Shown in pieces: positions 1 through 10,393 of a stretch of 64,000 nucleotides of DNA. This stretch comes from DATENM01 sp045807725. GTDB lineage: Bacteria > Acidobacteriota > Blastocatellia > UBA7656. A program made the position numbers and the translations under genes. The notes beneath the pieces were generated by a model. It ran no database searches and was not told where the DNA came from. It saw nothing but the letters and a program-made list of their open reading frames with translations. Numbering within the stretch: position 1 is the stretch's first letter; every line of letters begins with the position of its first letter. The DNA lies in NCBI GenBank assembly GCA_045807725.1, contig JBJMGV010000132.1, forward strand, positions 1-64,000, given 5' to 3'.

Positions 1-152
1 AAAGCGGCGGCTATCGTGCCGTCAAGCACCAGTCGTTTGTCGGCACGGGCTACTTCGATCAGTTGGCGCAGGTGATTGCCGGCGGCGAGTCGTCGATCAC
101 GGCGCTGAAAGGCTCGACCGAAGAGGAACAGTTCGCCCTCGGCGTAGCTTAA
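1..152 (+). CDS. aceA: Isocitrate lyase, C-terminal end (partial)
   Basis: Only the last 49 codons are in the window, read from base 3 to the TAA at 150-152. The peptide contains YRAVKHQSFVGTGYFDQL and ends in ITALKGSTEEEQF, which matches the conserved tail of isocitrate lyase (GTGYFD and STEEEQF blocks). The enzyme splits isocitrate into glyoxylate and succinate in the glyoxylate shunt and allows growth on acetate or fatty acids. That fits the two acyl-CoA ligases and the succinate dehydrogenase found later in the window. The catalytic part lies upstream of base 1 and cannot be judged. Confidence 0.9.
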   Translation, partial: SGGYRAVKHQSFVGTGYFDQLAQVIAGGESSITALKGSTEEEQFALGVA

Positions 153-155
153 GCA

Positions 156-275
156 AGGATACAGGAGTCAGGATGCAGGATTCAGGGAATTGCAATTCGC
201 AAATCATCTGCTTTAGCGACAACAGGTCGCATTCGGTGTCTGAACTGAATCCTGAATCCTGACTCCTGCATCCTG
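156..275. repeat. Inverted-repeat element R1 (heptad arms, ~120 bp)
   Basis: The left arm (156-186) is built of CAGGATA/CAGGAGT/CAGGATG/CAGGATT heptads. The right arm (245-275) is their near-complement. The ~58-nt core is unique. It fills the whole gap between the convergent ends of aceA and the SIS gene and may form a long hairpin that ends transcripts from both sides. It resembles R2 (3519-3644) in arms and partly in core. Confidence 0.85.
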
Positions 276-277
276 TT

Positions 278-1312
278 TCAAAGCGTCCGCGTGACCTTTG
301 ACAGCGAGCGCGGCGTGTCGGGGTTCAAGCCCTTGGCCTCGGCCAACAGGGCGGCGAACAACTGCGCCGGAACCATATAAGGAATCGGCGCGAGCAATTC
401 ATCAATCTCAGATGCCATTGGAATGCTGCGCGTGCTCTTTGCCGCAAGCTCACGGTCGTCGGTGATCGTCAGCACATCGGCGCGCAATTCACCGAGCCGC
501 TCGATCAACTCTTTGACGCCGCGCCGCGTCGCGCCCGGCTGCGAAAACAGGATGATCGGGAAGTGGCGCTCGACAATCGCCAGCGGCCCATGAAAAAAAT
601 CCGCCGACGAAAAACGCTCGGCCACTACATAACACGTCTCCATCAGCTTCAACGCGAGTTCGTACGCGTTGGCGTAGAGCAGCCCGCGCCCGACGACCAC
701 ACAGTTCTCCATAAAGACGTAACGCTCGACCATCTGGCGAATCGTTTCGCGCTCGTCAAGCGCACTGGCGACGTGGCCGGGAATCGCTTCGTAGCGTAGA
801 TCACTATTCGTATCAGCGAGCGCCGCCGCCAACATATAAAACAGCATCATCTGGCCGGTGAAGGTCTTGGTCGCCGCCACCGACCGCTCGCGCCCGCCGT
901 GCATCAGCAACGTTTCATCCACCAGGCCGACCATCGAAGACGAAGGCTCATTGGTGATGCCGACAGTGTATGCGCCACTGGCGCGCGCGACTTCGAGCAC
1001 GTGGTTGATGTCTTCGCCTTCGCCCGACTGCGACACGCCGATGACCAGCGCGCGATTCAAGCGCAGACGCGCGCCATAAAGCGTGTAGACCGACGGCGCG
1101 GCCAGCGACACGGGGATGCCGGTCGTCAGCTCCAGCAGGTAACGCCCGAATAGCGCCGCGTTGTCCGAGCTGCCGCGCGCCACCAGCACGATCAGATCAA
1201 CGCCGCGCCCGCGCAGGTGCGCGCCGAGTCGCGTGACCTTGTCGCGCTCCTGTTCGATGGTGCGCTGGAGCGCCGCCGGCTGCTCGGCGATTTCATCAAG
1301 CATCAATGACAT
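278..1312 (-). CDS. SIS-domain sugar-phosphate isomerase/deaminase (GlmS C-terminal / NagB-II type)
   Basis: 344 residues with two SIS (sugar isomerase) domains, at about residues 30-160 and 190-330. The phosphosugar-binding motif SQSGEGEDI lies in the first domain, ATKTFTGQ follows, and the end NPDTPRSLSKVTRTL resembles the C-terminal tail of GlmS. The glutaminase domain of GlmS is absent, so the likely reaction is glucosamine-6-phosphate deamination or a related aldose/ketose conversion (NagB-II or AgaS type) in the cytoplasm. The ATG at 1312 is chosen over the GTG at 1315 because AAGGA lies about 8 nt upstream of it. A ROK sugar kinase encoded at 5582-6559 could supply a phosphosugar, but the two are not in one operon. 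The exact substrate is not deducible. Confidence 0.85.
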   Translation of the reverse strand: MSLMLDEIAEQPAALQRTIEQERDKVTRLGAHLRGRGVDLIVLVARGSSDNAALFGRYLLELTTGIPVSLAAPSVYTLYGARLRLNRALVIGVSQSGEGEDINHVLEVARASGAYTVGITNEPSSSMVGLVDETLLMHGGRERSVAATKTFTGQMMLFYMLAAALADTNSDLRYEAIPGHVASALDERETIRQMVERYVFMENCVVVGRGLLYANAYELALKLMETCYVVAERFSSADFFHGPLAIVERHFPIILFSQPGATRRGVKELIERLGELRADVLTITDDRELAAKSTRSIPMASEIDELLAPIPYMVPAQLFAALLAEAKGLNPDTPRSLSKVTRTL

Positions 1313-1356
1313 CACAGATTCCTTTCGTCGTCGCCACGCCTTTGGTGCGGCGGCGG

Positions 1357-2088
1357 TCAGTCGTTTGCGAGGATGACGTGAAGCTGTTGCGGCCCGTGAA
1401 CGCCGACGACCAGCGTGAGTTCAATGTCTGCCGTGCGGCTGGGGCCAGTGATCAAGGTAACGGCGCTGCTCAAGTCGTCGCCTGTTGGCAGCAGCGCAAA
1501 CAGGTCGTCGAGGCCGCGAATGATTTGCTCAGGCCGTAAGATGGCAACGTGTATCGGTGGCAGCAGCGATGCCGTGCGCGGCTGGCGCTTGCCCGCAAGC
1601 AGGCAAAGCGTGCCGCTGTCGGCGAGCGCGTAATCCACCGCCGTAATGCCTATGGATGCGTCGGCGGCTTCACGAATGAAGGTCGCTTTGTCCGCGCCTG
1701 CCACATCTGTAATCCACTCGATGTTCATCTCGGCGAGACGTGCAGCCACGCCGAGTTGTTCAAGCAAAGGCGAATGCCAGCCGACCGCTTTCTTTGCTTT
1801 CACGCGAGCGCCTATCTCGGCGATATATTCAACAACCGTCTGCGCTTGATTAGCAATCGTGAAGTATCCGCCGGCGCGCGTAAGCATCGCCTCGAATTCT
1901 GCGATTAAAACATCGCGCTGCGTTTCACATTCAAGCGCGACCTGTTGCGGCGAAAGCAACGTGTGATGCGGCAAAGGTAGAGGCGAATGATTATTCAGCG
2001 AATCATCCGACAGCCGATCACTGGGCGCGGCGTCGCCTCGGCCAAGCGCATTCTTTACCTTCGCCAGAATCTCGTCTCGCGCCGTCAT
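1357..2088 (-). CDS. lutC: Lactate utilization protein C (LutC/YkgG family)
   Basis: 243 residues, close to the usual LutC size (about 240). It is an LUD-domain (DUF162) protein that carries the motifs DYALADSGTLCLL and LLPPIHVAIL, typical of this fold. In the known system LutA, LutB and LutC together oxidise L-lactate to pyruvate. Its ATG overlaps the lutB stop codon (shared ATGA at 2085-2088), so the two are translationally coupled. No lutA-like CCG-domain gene lies next to them, although the region upstream of lutB is fully visible. LutA may be encoded elsewhere, or the pair may work with another dehydrogenase. Confidence 0.88.
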   Translation of the reverse strand: MTARDEILAKVKNALGRGDAAPSDRLSDDSLNNHSPLPLPHHTLLSPQQVALECETQRDVLIAEFEAMLTRAGGYFTIANQAQTVVEYIAEIGARVKAKKAVGWHSPLLEQLGVAARLAEMNIEWITDVAGADKATFIREAADASIGITAVDYALADSGTLCLLAGKRQPRTASLLPPIHVAILRPEQIIRGLDDLFALLPTGDDLSSAVTLITGPSRTADIELTLVVGVHGPQQLHVILAND

Positions 2089-3515
2089 CGTTTATTCATC
2101 TCGCGCCACATCGCGCGGAAAGGCTTCGGCGCGATGGCCGGGAAATCGCGGTTGCGCGTCCAGTTGCTCGCCGCCAGCGGCAGTCGTTGAAAGCGGCCAT
2201 CCTTCAACAGTGGCCCTTGCAGCTTCGCCGGCAGACGAAACGACCAGTTGTAGAGACGCGGGTGTTTCATCGCAAACGCCCACGCCTTGATCACCATTCG
2301 TTCGATCCGCGACGGACGCGAGCGCGGCTCGCCTGATTCGCCTTTGCCTTCGCTCCAATCGCCGCGCAGGCTCAATAGCACGCGCGGGATGTTGATGCGC
2401 ACGGGGCAGACCTCGCGGCACGCGCCGCACAGTGACGAAGCGAACGGCAGGTCTTTCGACTTTTCAAGCCCCGCCAGCGACGGTGTGATGATCGAGCCGA
2501 TTGGCCCCGGATAGACCGAGCCATAGGCGTGCCCGCCGATCTTTTGATAAACCGGGCAGACGTTCAAGCACGCGCCGCAGCGCAGACAGTAAAGCGATTC
2601 GCGCTTCGCTTCGTCCGCGAGTATGCGTGTGCGGCCATTGTCGAGCAGCACGAGATGAAACTCGTCCGCGCCATCCATTTCGCCGGCCCGTCGCGTGCCT
2701 GTAATGAATGATACATAACTCGACATCGTTTGCCCCGTCGCGCTGCGGGCCAAGATTTTCAGAAAGACGCTGAGGTCGGCCAGTCGCGGGATCAGCTTTT
2801 CGATGCCGACGACGGCGACGTGCAGGCGCGGCAGGCTGGTGCTCAAGCGGATGTTGCCTTCGTTTTCGAGCAACACGATGGTGCCGGTTTCGGCGACGGC
2901 AAAGTTCGCGCCCGTAACGCCCATCTCCGCCGAACGAAAACGCTCGCGCAGCCGGACGCGGGCGACGGCGGCAATCTCTTCGGCTTCGCGCAGATTGGCG
3001 GCGTTGAGTTTTTCGTTGAACAGCGCGGCGATGTCGGCTTTCGATTTATGAATGGCCGGCGCGAGAATGTGTGAAGGCGGCTCGTCGGCAAGCTGCACGA
3101 TGTATTCGCCGAGGTCTGTTTCGACCGCTTCGATGCCAACGCGTTCGAGCGCCGCGTTCAAGTGAATCTCTTCGGTCGCCATCGACTTGCTCTTAACGAC
3201 GCGGCGCACCTGATTGCGGCGGGCGATGTCGAGGATGATCCGGCAGGCTTCGTCGCCGCCGCGCGCCCAGTGAACGTGACCGCCCAGCCGCTCAACGTTC
3301 TCTTCAAGCTGAACGAGGTACTGATCGAGATGATTGATCGTGTGCGCTTTGATCTGGCGGGCGCGGTCGCGCAAGGCGTCGCCGTCGGGTAATTCAGCGA
3401 AGGCCGCCGCGCGCCGCTGCGTGAACGTATTAAGCACGCGCAGCCGCTTCTGCAACGCCGTATCGGCGACCGCCGCTTCAGCATTCGCGGTGAAGTTTTC
3501 AGATTTGAGATGCAT
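2085..3515 (-). CDS. lutB: Lactate utilization iron-sulfur protein B (LutB/YkgF family)
   Basis: 476 residues from the ATG at 3513-3515 (MHLKSENFTANAE), the usual LutB length. The LUD domain occupies roughly residues 60-290 and includes VAETGTIVLLENEGN. A ferredoxin-like part follows with two 4Fe-4S Cys sets, CLRCGACLNVCPVY and CGACREVCPV, and a C-terminal tail. It passes electrons in lactate oxidation together with LutC. An in-frame start further upstream exists, but its 14 extra residues would be encoded by repeat R2, so I reject it. R2 abuts the start codon and leaves no Shine-Dalgarno sequence. Confidence 0.9.
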   Translation of the reverse strand: MHLKSENFTANAEAAVADTALQKRLRVLNTFTQRRAAAFAELPDGDALRDRARQIKAHTINHLDQYLVQLEENVERLGGHVHWARGGDEACRIILDIARRNQVRRVVKSKSMATEEIHLNAALERVGIEAVETDLGEYIVQLADEPPSHILAPAIHKSKADIAALFNEKLNAANLREAEEIAAVARVRLRERFRSAEMGVTGANFAVAETGTIVLLENEGNIRLSTSLPRLHVAVVGIEKLIPRLADLSVFLKILARSATGQTMSSYVSFITGTRRAGEMDGADEFHLVLLDNGRTRILADEAKRESLYCLRCGACLNVCPVYQKIGGHAYGSVYPGPIGSIITPSLAGLEKSKDLPFASSLCGACREVCPVRINIPRVLLSLRGDWSEGKGESGEPRSRPSRIERMVIKAWAFAMKHPRLYNWSFRLPAKLQGPLLKDGRFQRLPLAASNWTRNRDFPAIAPKPFRAMWREMNKR

Positions 3516-3518
3516 GAC

Positions 3519-3642
3519 AGGATACAGGATACAGGATTCAGGATTCAGGGATGCCACGCAATCGCAATATGTCTGTCGGATTCAGCGTAGAGAAATTGCT
3601 CTTCGAGTTCCAAGCTGAATCCTGAATCCTGTATCCTGTATC

Positions 3643-3644
<2 letters not shown>
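3519..3644. repeat. Inverted-repeat element R2 (perfect 30-bp arms)
   Basis: The left arm 3519-3548 and right arm 3615-3644 are perfect 30-bp reverse complements built of AGGATAC/AGGATTC heptads, enclosing a 66-nt core. The element fills the gap between the lutB start and the lepA stop, and its last two bases are part of the lepA stop codon (3643-3645). Confidence 0.92.
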
Positions 3645-5445
<1,801 letters not shown>

Positions 5446-5510
5446 GTTGAAATTTAACTTCCGAATTTAATGTTCTAGTGTACACGAACTCCTGGTGAGA
5501 ACCTAGAAGC

Positions 5511-5555
5511 CGGAAAAAGCAAAGACACGAGAGATTCAAAGCGTCTCTCGTGTCT
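5511..5555 (-). terminator. Intrinsic terminator of the ROK kinase gene
   Basis: A 12-bp perfect stem (5523-5534 with 5544-5555, AGACACGAGAGA) has a 9-nt loop. On the minus strand it is followed by TTGCTTTTTCC. It lies 26 bp after the ROK gene stop and upstream of lepA. Confidence 0.8.
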
Positions 5556-5581
5556 CATAGAGTTGAGATAGGCGGTTGTCG

Positions 5582-6559
5582 TTATCGCGCCTGGTCGCGG
5601 GCGAGCAGCGCCGCGCCGATCATACCGGCGGCGGGGCCGGCCTTGGCAATGACGATCTCGCAGCTATTGAACGACGGCGGGAAGGCTCGCCGGCGCGTCT
5701 CTTTGATGGTCGGCTTCAAGATTAAATCGCCGGCCTCCATCACGCCGCCGCCCATCACGACCATCTCGATGTTCAACAGGTTGATGACTGCCGCCAGCGC
5801 GATGCCTAAGAACATGCCTGTGCGCTCCATCATGACTTGCGCCATCTCGTCGCCTTCGCGGGCGGCCCGCGCGATGTCTTCGGCGGTGAACTCGCGGTCG
5901 CGCGGGATGGCCAGCCTTGAGAGCGAAGAGGTGCGGTCGCGGTAGAGCCGCTCGCGCGTGCGCCGCACGATGTTCGGCCCTGACGCGATGGTCTCCAGGC
6001 AGCCGACATTGCCGCAGCCGCATTCGATGCCTTCCGGGTCGATGGTCATATGACCGAACTCGCCGGCAAAGCCAGCCGCGCCGCGATAGATTTCGCCGTT
6101 GATAATCAGGCCCGAACCGATGCCCGTTCCCAGTGTAACGAAAAACACATCGCGGCGACCGCGCGCTGCGCCGACTTGCAATTCGGCATAAGCCGCCGCG
6201 TTGGCATCATTGTCCATCGCCACCGGCAATCCCACCGCCGCCGATAGCTCGCCGATAATATCAACGTTCGACAGCTCCGGCAGGTTGGTGAGCACTTCGA
6301 TGCGGTTCGTCTGGCGATTGACCAGGCCGGGGACGCCGACGCCGACAGCCGCCACGCGCCCGCCGGCCTGCGGGTGATCGCGCAGGGCGAGCGCCGCTTC
6401 GACGATCTGCGCAAACAGGCGGTCGGCCCGCTCCTGTTCGGTGTCGTAGCGCGTTTCGTAAAGAATCTCTCCGGTTGTCGAAACCAGCGCGGCTTTCAGC
6501 GTTGTGCCGCCGAGGTCAAGGCCGATGAAGACAGCTTCGTTGGTGGGAAGTGTTGTCAT
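5582..6559 (-). CDS. ROK-family sugar kinase (glucokinase-like)
   Basis: 325 residues. The N-terminal phosphate-binding motif is FIGLDLGGTTLKAAL (about residues 10-24), the catalytic region has MDNDANAAA, and LGTGIGSGLIING follows. The ROK zinc motif CGCGNVGCLE lies near residues 178-188. These features fit an ATP-dependent kinase of glucose or an amino sugar, and nothing suggests a DNA-binding repressor because there is no N-terminal helix-turn-helix. Its own terminator at 5511-5555 suggests a monocistronic unit. Specificity between glucose, N-acetylglucosamine and N-acetylmannosamine cannot be told from these motifs. Confidence 0.92.
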   Translation of the reverse strand: MTTLPTNEAVFIGLDLGGTTLKAALVSTTGEILYETRYDTEQERADRLFAQIVEAALALRDHPQAGGRVAAVGVGVPGLVNRQTNRIEVLTNLPELSNVDIIGELSAAVGLPVAMDNDANAAAYAELQVGAARGRRDVFFVTLGTGIGSGLIINGEIYRGAAGFAGEFGHMTIDPEGIECGCGNVGCLETIASGPNIVRRTRERLYRDRTSSLSRLAIPRDREFTAEDIARAAREGDEMAQVMMERTGMFLGIALAAVINLLNIEMVVMGGGVMEAGDLILKPTIKETRRRAFPPSFNSCEIVIAKAGPAAGMIGAALLARDQAR

Positions 6560-6704
6560 AAAACAGATGCCCGGTTCGCTAAGGGGATGCCTGTCCAGAA
6601 GTGACGCCTGCGTAACGGCGTCCGGGGTGACATCCTCAGACTGTGATTGAGCCGCAAACTGCGCAATGAATCAACCTTCCGAGAATAACAAAGCCGCGAA
6701 TGGG

Positions 6705-6734
6705 ATGTCAATTTTCGCCACGTTAGGCTACAAT
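6705..6734 (+). promoter_or_regulatory. Possible sigma-70 promoter for the dedA-like gene and kinase
   Basis: ATGTCA (6705-6710) and TACAAT (6729-6734) are separated by 18 nt, matching 4/6 and 5/6 of the consensus. They lie 128 nt before the start of the DedA-family gene. The match is only moderate. Confidence 0.35.
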
Positions 6735-6751
6735 CCACAGGCTCGACCGGG

Positions 6752-6850
6752 CAGTTTCCAGTTTCCGGTTCTCAAAGACTCCGTGCTTGGCTTGTCACCA
6801 ACGTGGCCTCGCGGAGAACGAGTGACCGGCAGCCAGGAACCGGAAACCAG
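6752..6850. repeat. Inverted-repeat element R3 (degenerate)
   Basis: The left arm has the heptads CAGTTTC, CAGTTTC, CGGTTCT (6752-6772). The right arm near 6835-6850 carries the complement (AACCGGAAAC pairs with GTTTCCGGTT at 6761-6770). It is a weaker, diverged member of the arm-type repeats in the 5' leader of the DedA gene. Confidence 0.55.
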
Positions 6851-6862
6851 AAGTTAGAACGA

Positions 6863-7576
6863 ATGTGGGATTTGCTCAAAGAGTATGGGTTGTGGGCGGT
6901 CTTCTTCGGCACAATGGTCGAAGGCGACCTGACACTATTGCTGGCGGGCGTGTTGGCGCGCACCGGCGCATTTACGTTCAGCGAAGCGCTGCTGGTCGGC
7001 ACGGCGGGTGGCTTCGTCGGCGACTCGCTCAGTTACTTGATTGGCGCGCGCTTTCGCCACCGCGCCCGTAATCTCAAGGTCTTTCTTAAAGCCCGCGCCC
7101 GCATCGAAAAGCTGATGAGCCGCTTCGGTGTGCTGTCGGTCTTCATCGTCAAATACGTTTACGGATTGCGCACGGCCAGCGCCATCTTCTGGGGACTGGC
7201 GCAGTTCGGCTACCTGAAATTCGCCGCCCTCACGCTGGCCAGTTGTGGCGTCTGGGTCGGCTTGCTTGCCGGCCTGGGCTTCTCGTTTGCAACCGGAATT
7301 GAGAAGCTAATAGGCGACCTCCATCGCATACAGATCATCCTGCTGATCGCGCTGATCGTCATCGCCACCGTCTACGTCATCAGCCGCTTCGAGCGCCAGG
7401 TTATCGAAGAAGAGAAGAAGTTCTTCGTCGAGACTGAAGAAGAGAAAGAGATGATCGAGAAGGGCCGCGAGATTCTGCAAAAAGCGATCACGCACGTTCA
7501 CTTGCCAACGCCGCACAGTGAAGAGAGCGATGAACCGCGCCCGGTGGCGCGCGAAAAGACGACCCGCGAGGATTGA
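6863..7576 (+). CDS. DedA/SNARE-associated family membrane protein
   Basis: 237 residues from the ATG at 6863; a longer in-frame reading would begin inside repeat R3. There are several hydrophobic segments (about residues 8-30, 40-58, 120-145 and 160-178), and the FGTMVEGD and GGFVGDSLSYLIGARF blocks match the DedA (PF09335) core. The family includes flippases/scramblases for undecaprenyl phosphate and phosphatidylethanolamine. An unusually charged, Glu-rich C-terminal tail of about 50 residues (EEEKKFFVETEEEKEM) extends into the cytoplasm. The stop overlaps an upstream TTG alternative start of the next kinase gene, so the two are probably co-transcribed. Confidence 0.88.
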   Translation: MWDLLKEYGLWAVFFGTMVEGDLTLLLAGVLARTGAFTFSEALLVGTAGGFVGDSLSYLIGARFRHRARNLKVFLKARARIEKLMSRFGVLSVFIVKYVYGLRTASAIFWGLAQFGYLKFAALTLASCGVWVGLLAGLGFSFATGIEKLIGDLHRIQIILLIALIVIATVYVISRFERQVIEEEKKFFVETEEEKEMIEKGREILQKAITHVHLPTPHSEESDEPRPVAREKTTRED

Positions 7577-7626
7577 CCGAAAACCACGAGCCGCGCCCGC
7601 CGCGTAGTGCCAGAGTGATACGAGCG

Positions 7627-9936
7627 ATGGCCGAAACGATTTCGCATTACCGCATCGAAAGGAAGCTCGGCGCGGGCGGCATGGGCGAGGTCTACTTGGC
7701 CGAAGACCTGCGGCTGGGCCGGCGGGTCGCGCTCAAATTCCTGCCCGCTTCTTATCAGTATGACGCCGACCGCCGCGCCCGCTTTCTCAAAGAAGCGCGC
7801 GCCGCTTCCGCCTTGCGCTCGCCGTACATCGCCGCCATCTATGACATCGGCGAACAGGACGGCACGATGTTTCTGGTGCTGGAATACGTCGAAGGCGAAT
7901 TGCTGTCGGCGCGCGTCGAGCGCGGCGCAATGGCTCCGCGTGAAGCCGTCGAGGTCGGCGAGCAGATTGCCGACGCGCTTGATGAAGCGCACAGCCTCGG
8001 CATCATCCACCGCGATGTCAAGAGCGCCAACCTGATCTGGACGCCGCGCGGGCTGGTGAAGATGCTCGACTTTGGATTGGCGAAACTCAGCCAGATTCCT
8101 ACGGCTCAATCTGACAGCAGCGACTACACGACGCCGCTCGGCCAGCAGACCGCCGCCGGCATCGTGCTCGGCACGGTCACGTATATGTCGCCCGAACAGG
8201 CGCTGGGCCGTCCGCTCGATGGGCGCACAGACCTCTTCAGCTTAGGCGTCGTGCTCTACGAGACGCTTACGGCGCGGCTGCCCTTCACGGGAACAAGCGC
8301 CACAGAGATCATCGACCACATCCTGCACAGCGAACCCGTTGCGGTGTCGCGCTTCAATGCCAACACGCCGGCGGAGCTTGAGCGCATCGTCCGCAAGTGC
8401 ATGGAGAAAGACCGCGACCGTCGTTACCAGTCGGCCCGCGAGCTGGCCATTGACCTGCGCAACCTGAAGCGCGATCTTGATTCGGGCGCGCTCTCGACAT
8501 CGGGCCTGTTGACGCAGAGCTTCACGAATGCTTCAGTGCGCCGCACGCGAACGCGCCGCGCTATTGATTCGCTGGCCATCCTGCCGCTTGCCAACGAGAG
8601 CCTTGATGCGGAAGCCGATTATCTCGCCGACGGCATCACCGAATCGATCATCAATAACCTGTCGCAGCTACCGAAGCTGCGCGTGATGGCGCGTTCGACC
8701 GTCTTTCGTTATAAAGGCCGCGCCGTTGATCCCATCAGCACGGGCATTGAGCTTGGCGTGCGCGCCGTGCTGGTCGGGCGTATGCTCCATCGCGGCGACC
8801 AGTTGATTATCAAAGTCGAGCTGGTGGACACGGGCGACGGCTCGCACGTCTGGGGTGAAACTTACAATCGACCGATGGCCGACATCTTCGCCATCGAGTC
8901 CGACATTTCGAGCGTCATCTCTGAGAAGCTGCGCCTGAAGCTCAGCAGCGCGCAGAAGCAGAAGCTGACGAAGCGCCACACCGGCAATACGGAAGCCTAT
9001 CAGCTTTATCTCAAGGGCCGCTTTTATTGGAACAAGCGCACGCCCGACAGCCTGCGGCGCGGCATCGATTATTTCACCCAGGCCATAGCGGCTGATCCGA
9101 GCTACGCGATGGCTTACGCCGGCCTGGCCGACTCCTACAACATCCTGGCGAGCTACAGCGCGTCGGCCCCCGACGAAGCGTTTCCGAAAGCGCAGGCAGC
9201 GGCGGTCAGGGCGTTGCAATTGGACGAGCGATTGCCCGAAGCGCACGCCTCGATGGCGTTTGTGACGTTCGGCTATTCGTGGGACTTTGCGCAGGCCGAC
9301 CGCGAGTTCAAGCGCGCGCTCGAACTCAGCCCCGGCTACGCGGTGGCGCATCAATGGTACGCGTTATACCTTGCGGCGATGCGGCGTATGGATGAAGCCA
9401 TCATCGAAATCCGCCGCGCCGAACAACTCGACCCGCTGTCGCTGCCGATTCTAACGAACAAGGGTTGGATACTCTATCTGGCGCGCCGCTACGACGAAGC
9501 GCGAGATACATTACAGAAGGCGCTTGAGCTTGACCGCGACTTCGTGCTGGCGCACCGGCGGTTGGGTCAGGTCTACGAAGCGCGCGAGATGTTCGCCGAG
9601 GCGCGGCGCGAGTACGAGAAGTGTTTAGAGCTTGCGCCCGATGATGTCGAAACGCTGGCCGCGCTCGGCCACGCTTATGCCGCAGGCGGCGAGCCGGACC
9701 GCGCCCGCGAAATCATCGCTCGATTGATCGAATCGGCCAGGAGCCGCTACGTGCCGTCTTACCTGATCGCCGTCATTGAGATCGGCTTGAATGACGCGGA
9801 CGCGGCTTTCACGTGGCTCGAACGCGCCTTTGCGGAACGCTATGGCTTTCTCGCTTACCTGAACGTCAGCCCGGTCTTTGACCCTCTGCGGCAGGACGAA
9901 CGCCTGCGCGACCTGGCCACGCGCGTCGGGATTTGA
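7627..9936 (+). CDS. Ser/Thr protein kinase with FlgO/TolB-N-like domain and TPR repeats
   Basis: 769 residues from ATG 7627; a TTG at 7573 overlapping the preceding stop is less likely. The Hanks-type kinase domain spans about residues 8-275, with the P-loop GAGGMGEVY, catalytic HRDVKSANL, DFGLAK and MSPEQ. A FlgO/TolB-N-like alpha/beta domain follows (SLAILPLANES ... YLADGITESI), as found in CadC-type and adenylate-cyclase-associated proteins. TPR repeats run from about 455 to the end. No membrane segment is seen, so it is probably cytoplasmic. TPRs usually recruit partners. The gene ends directly at the repeat block R4. Substrates are unknown. Confidence 0.9.
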   Translation: MAETISHYRIERKLGAGGMGEVYLAEDLRLGRRVALKFLPASYQYDADRRARFLKEARAASALRSPYIAAIYDIGEQDGTMFLVLEYVEGELLSARVERGAMAPREAVEVGEQIADALDEAHSLGIIHRDVKSANLIWTPRGLVKMLDFGLAKLSQIPTAQSDSSDYTTPLGQQTAAGIVLGTVTYMSPEQALGRPLDGRTDLFSLGVVLYETLTARLPFTGTSATEIIDHILHSEPVAVSRFNANTPAELERIVRKCMEKDRDRRYQSARELAIDLRNLKRDLDSGALSTSGLLTQSFTNASVRRTRTRRAIDSLAILPLANESLDAEADYLADGITESIINNLSQLPKLRVMARSTVFRYKGRAVDPISTGIELGVRAVLVGRMLHRGDQLIIKVELVDTGDGSHVWGETYNRPMADIFAIESDISSVISEKLRLKLSSAQKQKLTKRHTGNTEAYQLYLKGRFYWNKRTPDSLRRGIDYFTQAIAADPSYAMAYAGLADSYNILASYSASAPDEAFPKAQAAAVRALQLDERLPEAHASMAFVTFGYSWDFAQADREFKRALELSPGYAVAHQWYALYLAAMRRMDEAIIEIRRAEQLDPLSLPILTNKGWILYLARRYDEARDTLQKALELDRDFVLAHRRLGQVYEAREMFAEARREYEKCLELAPDDVETLAALGHAYAAGGEPDRAREIIARLIESARSRYVPSYLIAVIEIGLNDADAAFTWLERAFAERYGFLAYLNVSPVFDPLRQDERLRDLATRVGI

Positions 9937-9937
9937 A

Positions 9938-10341
9938 CAGGATTCAGGATTCAGGATTCAGGATACAGGAAGCAGGAAGCAGGAGGCAGTGGTCAGTGAT
10001 CAGTGGTCAGTGGTCAGTTGATAGTTCCCCAAGCTCCGTCAGGAGCGCGATGTTTATAGTTACCGATGCAATAGATGAAGCAAGCTCCGTCAGGAGCGCA
10101 ATGTTTATAGTCAACGAGACGATTAGATTCTCAAGCTCCGTCAGGAGCGCGATGTTTATAGAAATGGCTGAAGGATGTGACGAAGCCCCGTAGGGGCGCA
10201 ATGTTGACATCACGCTCCTGACGGAGCTTGGATCATCAACAACATTGTTGACTATAAACATCGCGCTCCTGACGGAGCTTGGTCGAACGAACGACTATCA
10301 ACTGGCCACTGGCCATTGACCACTGACCACTGGCCACTGCC
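9938..10341. repeat. Composite repeat R4: heptad arms enclosing REP-like hairpins
   Basis: The outer left arm (9938-10024) is a run of CAGGATT, CAGGAAG, CAGTGGT and CAGTTGA heptads. The outer right arm (about 10293-10341) is the complement (CCACTGG, CCATTGA). Inside are six hairpin units of about 30 nt, each an AGCTCCGTCAGGAGCG hairpin followed by an ATGTTTATAG tail. Three are direct (10030-10059, 10081-10110, 10132-10161), one is a variant with GCCCCGTAGGGGC (10182-10210), and two are inverted (10201-10230, 10252-10281). There is no gene in the 457-bp gap between the convergent kinase and cyclase genes. Confidence 0.92.
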
Positions 10342-10393
10342 TTAGGGTAGCAACTCGACGGTGGCGCGTTGGGCTGCCCGCGTAAGGCATCGG

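Noticed and set aside
9933..10193. An 86-residue ORF across the repeat block R4
   Set aside because: Its amino-acid sequence (SSVRSAMFIV repeated) is translated REP-like hairpins, and the frame follows the repeat unit; no start signal.
9938..10341. CRISPR array
   Set aside because: Units are hairpins in both orientations with irregular short gaps, no constant spacers and no cas genes.
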